Part shown: piece by piece, positions 26,574-34,670 of the stretch
How positions within the stretch are numbered: position 1 is the first letter of the stretch
Layout of the letters: the number at the start of each line of letters is the position of its first letter
Source of the DNA: JABDMD01 sp965203475
Lineage (GTDB): Bacteria; Pseudomonadota; Gammaproteobacteria; UBA4575
NCBI GenBank assembly: GCA_965203475.1
Contig: OZ241890.1
Location: 1,488,001-1,552,000 of the forward strand
DNA: 64,000 nt
Direction of reading: 5' to 3'
Made by a program: the position numbers and the translations under genes
The notes under the pieces: generated by a model
The model's input: only the letters and a program-made list of their open reading frames with translations
What the model was told of the DNA's origin: nothing
Database searches by the model: none

Positions 26574-27326
26574 ATGGAAGTAAACTTTAAAAATAAATTT
26601 GGAAAAACATTATCCGGAATCATAGATGAAGTAGACGATCCAATCACTACGGCTGTTTTTTCACATTGTTTTACCTGCTCAAAAGATCACACAGCCAGTT
26701 ATCGAATTTGCAAAGCATTGGCAAACAATGGTATTCAGGTACTCCGCTTTGATTTTACTGGTTTGGGCAAAAGCGAAGGCGATTTTTCAGAAACAGACTT
26801 TTCCTACAATATTGATGATATAACTTCTGCCATCAATTTTTTGCAGGAAAATTTTAGCGCCCCTAAACTGTTAATAGGCCATAGCTTAGGCGGAATAGCT
26901 GCTGTGGCCACGGCATGTCAACTTAAAAACATCGATGCTGTAGCGACCATTGCTTCCCCCAGCCGCCCTGTACATGTCCTAGATCACTTTGAACACCACA
27001 TTCCAAAAATACTAAAAGAAGGCTCAGACAATATTATGATTTTTGATCGTACCTTCACACTAACAAAAACCTATATTGAGGATTTAAAAAGTTACGATGA
27101 GCAAAATTTTATTCGTAGATTAAATAAACCAATTTTAATTTTTCATTCGCCGTTAGATGATATTGTGTCCATCGATGAAGCGGCAAAAATTTTTATAGAA
27201 GCAAAGCATCCAAAGAGTTTTATTTCACTTGATGAGTCCCACCATTTAATTACTCATAAGAGGGATGCCAATTATATAGCGGAACATATTGCAAGCTGGG
27301 CGAAGCGCTATATACAGCCAAATTAA
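26574..27326 (+). CDS. Alpha/beta hydrolase, cytoplasmic
   Basis: 250 residues, no signal peptide. The nucleophile elbow is 'IGHSLGGIA', the acid is probably in 'PLDDIVSI' and the histidine in 'DESHHLITH'. 'HCFTCSKD' and 'FDFTGLGKSEGDF' are typical of the alpha/beta hydrolase group often fused or linked to OsmC domains; no OsmC domain is present here. Substrate unknown. It is monocistronic, divergent from the Rap1a/Tai-like gene with a 63-bp gap. Confidence 0.85.
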   Translation: MEVNFKNKFGKTLSGIIDEVDDPITTAVFSHCFTCSKDHTASYRICKALANNGIQVLRFDFTGLGKSEGDFSETDFSYNIDDITSAINFLQENFSAPKLLIGHSLGGIAAVATACQLKNIDAVATIASPSRPVHVLDHFEHHIPKILKEGSDNIMIFDRTFTLTKTYIEDLKSYDEQNFIRRLNKPILIFHSPLDDIVSIDEAAKIFIEAKHPKSFISLDESHHLITHKRDANYIAEHIASWAKRYIQPN

Positions 27327-27417
27327 TACAAATAGTTATTTTTCCCTACTATGTATAGGTGATTTAAATGTGTAGAACATGGGATAATGCGTCTCTTTAG
27401 AAAAACTGAATAACCAA

Positions 27418-29382
27418 ATGATTAATCTACCTCCTGATCAAAATGAAGCATTCCGAATAGATGCCCTGAAACGCTACCGGGATTTGAATTATGCGAACTC
27501 TCCTGAATTTAAAAACATTACACAACTGGCTGCTGATATCTGCGAAGTTGGAATAGCTTTAGTTAGCTTTGTAGATGTTGAGGACGTAAAAATTCGTTTT
27601 ACCTGTGGACTTGAAGGGGTCGATAGCGTTCCACGAGATATTTCATTTTGCCAGCATACGGTAAGCATTGGCGAAACCTTTATTGTGGAAGATACGTTAA
27701 AGGATGAGCGATTTAAAAATTCACCCTATGTGGTGGGTGGACCAAAATTTCGCTTTTATACCGGTATGCCAATAACTACAAATGATGGATATGTGATTGG
27801 CGCACTTTGTGTTCTAGATACTAGCCCAAAAAAATTAAACAACTTCCAATTAGACGCTTTAGATAAACTGAGCCTAATTATCAGCAAATCCCTAGAATCA
27901 AAACATACTGAATATGAAAAATTTAAAGAAGAATCTCGATATCGAACTATATACAACAATGCGCCGATTTGTATTCATGAAATCGACTTGCAAGGCAATT
28001 TTTCAAGCATGAACCCAAGCGGTTTAGCCTTATTAGGATTGGAACAAGAAGAAAAAGTTCGAGGTATAAAATATCTCTCGGTAGTATCCGATGAAGATTT
28101 TAATCGAATAAAATCATTACTCAACGATGCATTGAATGGAAATCAATCTACTTTTGAGTTCAAAGGTGCCTGTGGACAATATTATTCATCTTGTTTTATC
28201 CCGATATTTAACGATCAAAATGAAGTTATTAAACTAATGGGGATTTCTGAGATCATTACTAAAAGGAAAAAAGCTGAACTAGATCTCCGCGAAACTAATC
28301 TTGCTCTAACTCATTCATTGCCCGGCGTTGCGCGACTGAATCCTGATGGAAATTACACTCATGTAAATAATATGTATGCCAGATTATTAGGCTATACACC
28401 TGAAGAACTCGTTGGAAAATCTTGGAAAGTAACAGTAGATCCTGATCATATCGAAACCGGTATTCAAGGTTATCAACGCATGTTAAAAGAAGATAACGTT
28501 GAATTTGATATACAAGGAATTCATAAAGATGGCTCACCGATTTACAAACACGTTTTAATTTCAAAACGTGTAAATAGCAATGGAGATTTTATTGGTCATC
28601 TTTGCTGTATGAAAGATATAACAGATAAAGTTGAATCGGAAAGAAAACATAAAGAACTTCAAAACGAGTTAAATCATGTTGCGCGCTTGAGCAACATGAA
28701 TCAAATGGCTACGGGTTTAGCGCATGAATTAAATCAGCCATTAAGTGCCATATCCAATTATAGTGATGCAGCTCAAACTCTATTGAATAACACACCAAAA
28801 AAAGATGAAAAGTTAGTCGAATTTTTGAAAGGCATATCTGCCCAAGCTCTGAGAGCGGGCGAAATTATACGACATTGTCGACAGTTTGCTGACAAAGCCA
28901 ATAAAAAGGACATAGCCAATATTAATGAAATAGCAAGCGAAACTACGCGTTTTCTAAACTCTGATATCGTTGATAACAATGTGACATTAAGAACTTCCTT
29001 AGAGAAAGATTTACCATTAATTGAAGTTGATAAAGTGCAAATTCAACAAGTACTTGTTAATTTAATTCGAAACGGAATTGAAGCAATGTCAAACAATAAT
29101 GGCACTAATCGTAATTTAACAGTATGCACAAAATTTAATAAGGAAAATGGAGCTGCTAAAAATATTCAAGTAACCATAAAAGATACTGGATCAGGAGTAG
29201 CAAATTGTAATTTTGATAAATTATTCGAACCATTTTTTACTACTAAAAAAGATGGAATGGGCATGGGTCTTTCCATTAGTCGCACTATAATTGAAACTCA
29301 TGGAGGAAAGCTTTGGGCTACATGCGAAAATAATTGCAAAGAAATGTTATTACACTTTACGTTACCAGTTAATACAGATTAA
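27418..29382 (+). CDS. GAF-PAS-PAS sensor histidine kinase (FixL/NtrB-like core)
   Basis: 654 residues without membrane segments, so a soluble sensor. GAF domain (about 20-160, 'VSFVDVEDVKIRFTCGLEGV', 'FYTGMPITTNDGYVIGALCVLD'); PAS1 (about 175-295) and PAS2 (about 298-415, 'GYTPEELVGKSWKVTVDPDH'). HisKA follows with phospho-acceptor H436 in 'LAHELNQPLSAISNYSDAA', and HATPase_c (about 530-650) has 'NLIRNGIEAM', 'DTGSGV' and 'GMGMGLSISRTIIE'. The core matches FixL-type kinases. PAS1 and PAS2 lack an obvious heme histidine pattern, so the ligand is unknown. The FixJ-like regulator follows 4 bp downstream. Confidence 0.92.
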   Translation: MINLPPDQNEAFRIDALKRYRDLNYANSPEFKNITQLAADICEVGIALVSFVDVEDVKIRFTCGLEGVDSVPRDISFCQHTVSIGETFIVEDTLKDERFKNSPYVVGGPKFRFYTGMPITTNDGYVIGALCVLDTSPKKLNNFQLDALDKLSLIISKSLESKHTEYEKFKEESRYRTIYNNAPICIHEIDLQGNFSSMNPSGLALLGLEQEEKVRGIKYLSVVSDEDFNRIKSLLNDALNGNQSTFEFKGACGQYYSSCFIPIFNDQNEVIKLMGISEIITKRKKAELDLRETNLALTHSLPGVARLNPDGNYTHVNNMYARLLGYTPEELVGKSWKVTVDPDHIETGIQGYQRMLKEDNVEFDIQGIHKDGSPIYKHVLISKRVNSNGDFIGHLCCMKDITDKVESERKHKELQNELNHVARLSNMNQMATGLAHELNQPLSAISNYSDAAQTLLNNTPKKDEKLVEFLKGISAQALRAGEIIRHCRQFADKANKKDIANINEIASETTRFLNSDIVDNNVTLRTSLEKDLPLIEVDKVQIQQVLVNLIRNGIEAMSNNNGTNRNLTVCTKFNKENGAAKNIQVTIKDTGSGVANCNFDKLFEPFFTTKKDGMGMGLSISRTIIETHGGKLWATCENNCKEMLLHFTLPVNTD

Positions 29383-29386
29383 GCCG

Positions 29387-30013
29387 ATGTCCATCGAGGG
29401 TACAGTTCACATCGTTGACGATGATCCTGCAATACGTAGTTCTCTCACAGCCTCTCTTGAAGTAAGAGGATTAGAAGTTGAAACCTATGCTTCTGCTCAA
29501 GATTTCCTTCATAGTTATGAAGATAACAATATCGGCTGTCTAGTTTTAGATATACGTATGCCAGGCATCGATGGTTTAGATATGCAAAAGATTCTTATAG
29601 AAAAAAACTATTCTATTCCTATTATCTTTGTTACTGGACATGGCAATGTTCCGATGTCGGTTCAAGCATTGAAAAATGGTGCAGTAGATTTTCTAGAAAA
29701 GCCCTATCGCCAAGAAATTTTACTCGAGTGCATCGAACAAGCCCTAACAAAATCTAAGCAAGAAAGACAAAAACTGGCAAAAAATGAGCAAATTTTAGAA
29801 AGATTTTCTTTACTTACTCCTCGCGAAAAAGAAGTAATGGAACAACTCACGAAAAATACAGCAAATGCTTCAAATAAATCAATTGCTGAGAAGCTCGACA
29901 TTAGTACCCGCACGGTTGAGGATCATCGAGCAAAAATTATGCTTAAAATGCAAGCAAAATCATTAATTGAGTTAGTCTCGATGACTGAAACTTGTTTTTC
30001 AAATGATTCTTAA
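29387..30013 (+). CDS. FixJ/LuxR-family response regulator
   Basis: 208 residues from the ATG at 29387; an in-frame ATG at 29291 lies deep inside the kinase gene and would precede the receiver start 'VHIVDDDPAIR' by an unnatural extension. The receiver has acidic pocket DDD and phospho-acceptor D55 in 'VLDIRMPG', conserved T in 'FVTGHG' and K in 'FLEKPYR'. The C-terminal LuxR-type HTH runs from 'LTPREKEVMEQL' to 'ISTRTVEDHRAKIMLKM'. It forms an operon with the upstream kinase. A candidate binding palindrome lies about 50 bp after its stop. Confidence 0.93.
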   Translation: MSIEGTVHIVDDDPAIRSSLTASLEVRGLEVETYASAQDFLHSYEDNNIGCLVLDIRMPGIDGLDMQKILIEKNYSIPIIFVTGHGNVPMSVQALKNGAVDFLEKPYRQEILLECIEQALTKSKQERQKLAKNEQILERFSLLTPREKEVMEQLTKNTANASNKSIAEKLDISTRTVEDHRAKIMLKMQAKSLIELVSMTETCFSNDS

Positions 30014-30065
30014 CAACCAGTCTTACTTTATTTAAACAACAGTTTTCTGTAACGAATTAATATTT

Positions 30066-30097
30066 ATCCGTAGAACTACGGAGGTATAGCTACGGAT
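30066..30097. promoter_or_regulatory. Palindrome plus third half-site, candidate FixJ-type operator
   Basis: TCCGTAGAACTACGGA (30067-30082) is a perfect 16-bp palindrome. A third half-site CTACGGAT (30090-30097) is the exact complement of ATCCGTAG (30066-30073). It lies 53 bp downstream of the response regulator gene and 28 bp upstream of a tiny ORF. I infer regulator binding; none is proven. Confidence 0.5.
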
Positions 30098-30124
30098 TTA
30101 CGCGCTCATCTTAGAAGGTAAATA

Positions 30125-30184
30125 ATGTCAAATACTGCAAGTGGGGAATTTTATAATATGTCCTGTCCGTTTTTAAGGCGATAG
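30125..30184 (+). CDS. Possible 19-codon ORF, perhaps a gene remnant
   Basis: ATG at 30125, preceded by AGAAGG 7 bases upstream, opens a 19-residue frame (begins MSNTASGEF, ends PFLRR) that closes at TAG 30184. It sits just behind the palindromic site, where a regulated gene would be expected. It could be a small peptide, or the surviving 5' end of a deleted target gene. I do not recognise the sequence. Confidence 0.3.
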   Translation: MSNTASGEFYNMSCPFLRR

Positions 30185-30201
30185 GTTTGGGGACATCTCT
30201 A

Positions 30202-30227
30202 ATTTTCGAATATAATAATTCGAAAAT
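30202..30227. terminator. AT-rich inverted repeat at the 3' end of the minus-strand gene
   Basis: ATTTTCGAA (30202-30210) and TTCGAAAAT (30219-30227) form a perfect 9-bp dyad with an 8-base loop, 9 bp beyond the stop of the 30236-30655 gene. It is weakly GC-rich with no clean T-run on the minus strand, so a terminator role is only likely. Confidence 0.4.
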
Positions 30228-30235
30228 CTAGTGAA

Positions 30236-30655
30236 TCACCGTGTAGTTTTTAATAAACGAGCAAGTGCTTTTGTAGCATTGGCATCTTCATCTTTGTGCC
30301 AATAACGCGCCGAGTTATATCCAATTTCCACACCCCAATGCATTTTAGGATCTTGAATAATGTATAAAATTGATTCCGCTTCTTCCTTAGCATTTTTTTC
30401 ATTTATACCCTGGCGCATCAGATAGGATTGCCAAACAAACTTGATTTCTTCTTCCGCAATCTCCATCACTTCTACAAAATATGTAAGCGCCCCAAAACTA
30501 TATAAGGTAATCATTTTTTCCTGTGAAGTTGAAAAATTACGTATTGGAGATTGTGATTTACTCTCAATCATAAATTTTTGGAGCAGATCTAGGGCTTTGG
30601 TGTAACCATCAAAATCAGGTTTTTGCTTACCAATTATGGTTTCTATAACTGACAT
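30236..30655 (-). CDS. Hypothetical cytoplasmic protein, mostly helical
   Basis: About 139 residues from ATG 30655 ('MSVIETIIGKQKPDFDGY'); the open frame extends 24 codons further upstream but without a convincing start. It is predicted mostly alpha-helical, with no signal peptide and no motif I recognise. The C-terminal part contains 'MHWGVEIGYNSARYWHKDED'. It is isolated between the FixJ locus and the DUF2182 gene. The 243-bp stretch upstream (30656-30898) shows no gene. Confidence 0.55.
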   Translation of the reverse strand: MSVIETIIGKQKPDFDGYTKALDLLQKFMIESKSQSPIRNFSTSQEKMITLYSFGALTYFVEVMEIAEEEIKFVWQSYLMRQGINEKNAKEEAESILYIIQDPKMHWGVEIGYNSARYWHKDEDANATKALARLLKTTR

Positions 30656-30898
30656 AGAATTATATAGATTGATACTTGAATTGCGTTTTATTTTTAACGA
30701 AATCAATTGTTTGCAGACAAGAAGCAATCGTCAAGCTGGCAGGAATAATGTGTAGAAAAAAACCGACCAAGTACCTGCAGATGGCATGCATTTTTGCCAC
30801 TTACAAGCAAAATCTTTGAATTAAACTTGAGAATATATATGAGAGAGAATTATTAGAAATTTGATTTAGGAGTTTATGTTTGTTCATTAAAAATTCAT

Positions 30899-31675
30899 CT
30901 ACCACGGATACATTGATAACCAAATCCCTCCCCAAATAATCAAAGCTAATCCAGAAATAAACCTTGTCCACTTTACTGGCAGTGGTGATAACTTTTCAAA
31001 CAATACAAATAGAGTGATTAAAATTACCCACAACATGTTCATCACGCCCACAGAAAAAAGAATCGCCATTAACGCCCAGCAACAACCAACGCAAAATAGT
31101 CCATGCTTAAATCCCATGTTAAATGCACCCCAGTAACCATCTTTCCATGAAGCCAACACAAATCCTAAAGGCGTTCTGCAATTATTCAGACAGACATCTT
31201 TAAGTGGCGTCCACTGATATAAACCCGCAATTACAAGTATTCCTCCACTTAGTAAATAACTACGACTGTTCATCATTGGATTAAGTAAGCCTGATTCGTG
31301 TAAAGGCCATTGGATAAAACTAATCACCACACTAAATACAACCCATGCAAATAAATAACCAAGTAGAAAAATATAGGTGGGGACAAATAATTGTTGGTTT
31401 AATTTCTTTTGTTTATTTACCGTTGCAAACATTGTCACCATAGGGGTAACGGTTGGCGTCATCATGGCAATCATCATCACCATCCACATAATGACCAGCA
31501 TTATAAAATCGTAAGCGGTCCATGCCCTGGCTCCTCCGCGCGGCGGCATCCACATTTCTACTATATGCATATTTTCCATTGCCCAGGCCATATAAAACAT
31601 ATAGGCCCACCCCACCGATGACACCAGAGCTAAGCCGAGAAAAATCAATAGTTTGTCGTTCGATCTTAGTTCCAT
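30899..31675 (-). CDS. DUF2182 integral membrane protein
   Basis: 258 residues with about seven hydrophobic segments. The DUF2182 signatures are the Met-rich helix 'VIMWMVMMIAMMTPTVTPM', 'GGILVIAGLYQWTPLKDVCL' with 'NNCRTPLGF', and 'GFKHGLFCVGCCWALM'. The methionine and cysteine clusters suggest metal handling (copper is often proposed for the family), but function is unproven. It is divergent from the DUF1326 gene 72 bp away; DUF2182 and DUF1326 genes commonly co-occur, which supports a shared function. Confidence 0.88.
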   Translation of the reverse strand: MELRSNDKLLIFLGLALVSSVGWAYMFYMAWAMENMHIVEMWMPPRGGARAWTAYDFIMLVIMWMVMMIAMMTPTVTPMVTMFATVNKQKKLNQQLFVPTYIFLLGYLFAWVVFSVVISFIQWPLHESGLLNPMMNSRSYLLSGGILVIAGLYQWTPLKDVCLNNCRTPLGFVLASWKDGYWGAFNMGFKHGLFCVGCCWALMAILFSVGVMNMLWVILITLFVLFEKLSPLPVKWTRFISGLALIIWGGIWLSMYPW

Positions 31676-31747
31676 CTAAAACTTATATTCCAATTTTGTT
31701 CCGGTTATAATATTCGTCAAATTCAAAAACAACAAACAGGTAGGATT

Positions 31748-32356
31748 ATGGCAATAACCAATTGGAAAGTAGAAGGCAATTATTTTGAATCCTGTAACTG
31801 TGAGAATCTTTGCCCATGCATTTTATTAAAAGACCCTACTGAAGGATTTTGTGAAGCAATGGTTGGGTGGGAAATTGAGAAAGGACACTGTGAAGATGTT
31901 TCATTGGATGGAGTAAAGGTTGGCGTTTGGTTACATGCACCAGGTAATTTAACAGCAGGTGACTGGAAACTTGCACTCTATGTTGATGAATCGGCTAGTG
32001 AAGAACAGTTTAATGCTATTGCATCACTCTGGAGTGGAGAAGGTGGTGGTCATTTGGCGGTAATCGCAAGTCTTGTTGGTGAAGTCATGGGTGCCGAAAA
32101 AGCCAAGATCTCATTTGAATATACGGATACCAAAAAACATTTAATCATCGATGGATTGGGTGAAAATGAAATGGTTCCTGTAGAAGGGCAAGAAGGAAGA
32201 AATGTAATTATTTCGGATCCTCCCTTAGCGGTTGCCCCAGGTAACGACATTACTATGCACGAATCCAAAAATGCGCATTATGAAGGCCATGGATACACCT
32301 GGAAACAATCTGGAAAAGCAGGCTTAGCCTCGCCTTTCCAATACGGACCCGAATAA
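31748..32356 (+). CDS. DUF1326 domain protein
   Basis: 202 residues, no signal peptide. The family pattern is clear: 'WKVEGNYFESCNCENLCPCI' with clustered cysteines near the N-terminus, then 'GWEIEKGHCEDVSLDGVKVG', 'LYVDESASEEQFNAIASLWSG' and the C-terminal 'HYEGHGYTWKQSGKAGLASPF'. The cysteine cluster suggests metal binding. It pairs with the divergent DUF2182 membrane protein. A ribosome site (AGGTAGGA) precedes ATG. It is closed by a strong terminator at 32381-32411. Confidence 0.88.
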   Translation: MAITNWKVEGNYFESCNCENLCPCILLKDPTEGFCEAMVGWEIEKGHCEDVSLDGVKVGVWLHAPGNLTAGDWKLALYVDESASEEQFNAIASLWSGEGGGHLAVIASLVGEVMGAEKAKISFEYTDTKKHLIIDGLGENEMVPVEGQEGRNVIISDPPLAVAPGNDITMHESKNAHYEGHGYTWKQSGKAGLASPFQYGPE

Positions 32357-32380
32357 TACTCTAATTAAATTTACTATTCT

Positions 32381-32411
32381 AAAAGAGCCCTGCTAATTGT
32401 AGGGCTCTTTT
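32381..32411 (+). terminator. Intrinsic terminator after the DUF1326 gene
   Basis: AAAAGAGCCCT (32381-32391) pairs perfectly with AGGGCTCTTTT (32401-32411) over a 9-base loop; A- and T-runs on both sides make it work in either direction. It marks the left chromosomal border of the repeat-bounded island. Confidence 0.9.
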
Positions 32412-32426
32412 AATTTATTTATCTGA

Positions 32427-32549
32427 AAAATTTTTAAAATTTAAAAGTACTTAAATTTCACTGAATGACTTCGTCATACTTAATTTACGGGCAGTACCCG
32501 CCCGCAAGTGTGGTGGCTATGGTTGGACTTGAACCAACGACCCTAGCAT
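32427..32549. repeat. Left direct repeat with tRNA-Met 3' remnant (attL-like)
   Basis: Positions 32427-32543 (117 bp) are identical to 34442-34558; the match continues to 32549 with one mismatch. The part from 32511 is the 3' end of a tRNA-Met gene on the minus strand (CCA, acceptor strand, T arm, part of the variable region). Beyond 32549 the similarity stops, so the tRNA here is only a stub. The remaining 84 bp copy the sequence downstream of the intact tRNA. Confidence 0.93.
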
Positions 32550-32646
32550 ATAGTCAGCTCATCGCGTAGGAGATTTTCCGTATCAAGATTAGAGCCTATA
32601 TTAATTAATCAGATAAAACCTTCTATTTTCAGTTGGGGACAAATTC

Positions 32647-34398
32647 TTGAACGATACCAGCCAAGCAATCGAGCATAAAAATATTCATCTGCTTAATGAT
32701 GATGAAACTCCTTTTGATTTTGTAATTGAATTACTTAGATCTATATTTTCAAAATCACAAAATGAAGCAGAAAAAATAGCCAAGGCAACAGATAGAACAG
32801 GTAAAGGCTTATGCGGCACATACCCATCTGAAGTTGCAGATGTGTTGTTAACACGTGCACGACAATATATTACAGATCAAAGCCAACCTCTTAAACTTGC
32901 ATCTGAAAATGTTGTAAAAAATACTGCTGTTTTGAAATGCGGTTTCTGTGGGAAATTTAAGGATCAAGTTAAACATTTAATAAGTGGAAAGGATACTTAT
33001 ATATGTGATGCATGTGTTCTCACAAGCACTGAATTACTCCGAGAAAACCTAGCGGAAAAGAGATTTACATATGCATACGAGATGCTTAACTGGCATTTTG
33101 GAAATATCGCTGAAGAACAAATAATCACCTCAAGTCGTTTTTTTCCTGCAAGAGTAAGAGTGGATTTACAACTCTCTATTGACTCGTTGCTAAGTGATGG
33201 CGTAATTAAATTTATTGGCATTCATAATGATAGAGAATATGAACAGCTTACTATGGCTACCCTACTTAAGAAAGGCCGACAACCAAAAATGATTGGCCCC
33301 ATTCAAAGAGAAGATGTAGATATTGGTGAGGATACTCCAGTTAAATGTTTAGCTAATGGACTTTGGATACTCAAAGAATCCGATGTTCCTTACGCTGTCT
33401 TAGTTACAAAGAACACTGATTACACACATCAGAAATCAGGTATCACAATAGAAGCTGCAGCGCCAGCAGGTGAAGAGGCATCTAAAATCACAGAAAAATT
33501 TTTCAAAACTTTAGAAAAAGCTGTTAATACCTCCAAATCATATAGAGGCAAAGTTCTATCTCTAGATATGGCAAGTATGTATTCAGGCATGTCGAACGGT
33601 ATAACAGTTCACAAGCTCTCTCCTGTTTCCCAAGATGATGTCATTCTGCCAAAGACCACAAGAGATGCACTAGATCGAAATGTAATAAACTTTGCAAAAC
33701 AAAGATCTGAATTAGTTTCTCGTGGACAATCAACAAAAAAAGGATTGCTATTTTATGGACCACCAGGAACAGGTAAAACTCATACAATTAAATATCTAGC
33801 TTCAAATTTATCAGATCACACAACACTATTAGTAACAGCAGAACAAGTTGGAATACTTGATGAATACTTCTCACTAGCCCGACTACTGCAACCATCTATT
33901 TTAGTTATTGAAGATGTAGATCTAATAGCAAAAGCCAGAGAGACAATAAACAGTCCGTGCGAAGAAGCATTACTAAATAAACTTCTGAATGAGATGGATG
34001 GTTTAAAAGAAGATGCAGAAGTATTTTTTGTACTAACTACTAATCGTCCTGATACATTAGAAGATGCATTAGCATCTAGGCCTGGAAGGATAGATCAAGC
34101 CATTGAATTTCCTTTGCCCGATGAAGCCGGCAGAGAAAAGCTTGTTAACCTATATAGTGCAGGCCTTAATCTAGATGAAAAACTGGTGAAAGTAGTCGTG
34201 AATAGAACTGAAAATGTAAGTGGTGCATTTATAAAAGAATTAATGAGGCGATCAACGCAATATAGTCTTGATCGTGGTGATGGTGATTCAGTCATTATTG
34301 AAGATATTGAAAGTGCGTTAGAAGAAATGCTCTTCTCTGGAGGAGTACTTAACACAAAACTTTTAGGTGGAGAAAACAAACAAGATCAAACTCATTGA
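32647..34398 (+). CDS. ClpS-like, ClpX zinc finger and AAA+ ATPase fusion protein
   Basis: 583 residues; TTG start with GGGGA about 7 bases upstream. Residues 10-87 resemble the adaptor ClpS: 'LLNDDETPFDFVIELLRSIF', 'GKGLCGTYPSEVAD', 'QPLKLASE'. Residues 95-135 match the ClpX C4 zinc finger (C98, C101, C120, C123; 'CGFCGK', 'YICDACV'). Residues about 135-335 are unassigned. A classical AAA module follows: Walker A GPPGTGKT (371-378), Walker B with E422-D423 in 'LVIEDVD' (the ED order of BCS1-like AAA), 'TTNRPD' and 'SRPGRID' (to 483). There are no membrane or protease domains. I infer a substrate-recognising unfoldase whose partner, if any, is encoded elsewhere. It is the only gene in a repeat-bounded island. 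Confidence 0.88.
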   Translation: MNDTSQAIEHKNIHLLNDDETPFDFVIELLRSIFSKSQNEAEKIAKATDRTGKGLCGTYPSEVADVLLTRARQYITDQSQPLKLASENVVKNTAVLKCGFCGKFKDQVKHLISGKDTYICDACVLTSTELLRENLAEKRFTYAYEMLNWHFGNIAEEQIITSSRFFPARVRVDLQLSIDSLLSDGVIKFIGIHNDREYEQLTMATLLKKGRQPKMIGPIQREDVDIGEDTPVKCLANGLWILKESDVPYAVLVTKNTDYTHQKSGITIEAAAPAGEEASKITEKFFKTLEKAVNTSKSYRGKVLSLDMASMYSGMSNGITVHKLSPVSQDDVILPKTTRDALDRNVINFAKQRSELVSRGQSTKKGLLFYGPPGTGKTHTIKYLASNLSDHTTLLVTAEQVGILDEYFSLARLLQPSILVIEDVDLIAKARETINSPCEEALLNKLLNEMDGLKEDAEVFFVLTTNRPDTLEDALASRPGRIDQAIEFPLPDEAGREKLVNLYSAGLNLDEKLVKVVVNRTENVSGAFIKELMRRSTQYSLDRGDGDSVIIEDIESALEEMLFSGGVLNTKLLGGENKQDQTH

Positions 34399-34441
34399 TG
34401 GACTTTTGCCTGACTTGTAGTGCTCCGTTGTGCTTTGTTTG

Positions 34442-34564
34442 AAAATTTTTAAAATTTAAAAGTACTTAAATTTCACTGAATGACTTCGTCATACTTAATT
34501 TACGGGCAGTACCCGCCCGCAAGTGTGGTGGCTATGGTTGGACTTGAACCAACGACCCCAGCAT
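34442..34564. repeat. Right direct repeat overlapping intact tRNA-Met 3' end (attR-like)
   Basis: 34442-34558 are identical to 32427-32543. The repeat covers 84 bp downstream of the tRNA and the last 33 tRNA bases; with one mismatch it extends to 34564. On the minus strand the downstream part forms a CGGGC/GCCCG hairpin and a small TGAC-TTC-GTCA hairpin, perhaps the tRNA terminator. Confidence 0.93.
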
Positions 34565-34602
34565 TATGAATGCTGTGCTCTAACCAACTGAGCTACATAG
34601 CC
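34526..34602 (-). tRNA. tRNA-Met (CAT), elongator type
   Basis: 77 bases with encoded CCA. The acceptor stem GGCTATG/CATAGCC, discriminator A, D arm 'AGCTCAGTTGGTTAGAGC', anticodon loop TTCATAA (CAT) on a GCA/TGC-ended stem, and the T arm with TTCAAGT all fold as a cloverleaf. The first base pair is G-C, so it is the elongator and not the initiator form; tRNA-Ile2 (lysidine CAT) cannot be fully excluded. It is the attachment-like site of the adjacent island. Confidence 0.93.
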
Positions 34603-34670
34603 ACTATTTCCTTGGACCGCGGACGATACGATACTGGTCTAAACGCTGTCAACAAACCTTAATCTTATAT

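Larger units (their letters stand above)
32427..34564. mobile_element. Minimal tRNA-Met-associated island carrying one AAA+ gene
   Basis: One 1752-bp gene is bounded by 117-bp perfect direct repeats that include a tRNA 3' end; the intact tRNA-Met is at the right end. The geometry (tRNA, repeat, cargo, repeat with tRNA stub) is that of site-specific integration into a tRNA gene. The unit length is 2015 bp. No integrase or excisionase is encoded, so it is either a non-autonomous element moved by an integrase elsewhere or the remnant of a larger island. A local duplication is the alternative. Confidence 0.72.

Noticed and set aside
29291..29386. Longer start for the FixJ-type regulator
   Set aside because: It would overlap 92 bases of the kinase gene and add 32 residues before a canonical receiver start.
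32511..32549. A second tRNA-Met gene at the left end of the island
   Set aside because: Only the 3' third is present; no D arm, anticodon or 5' acceptor strand follows.
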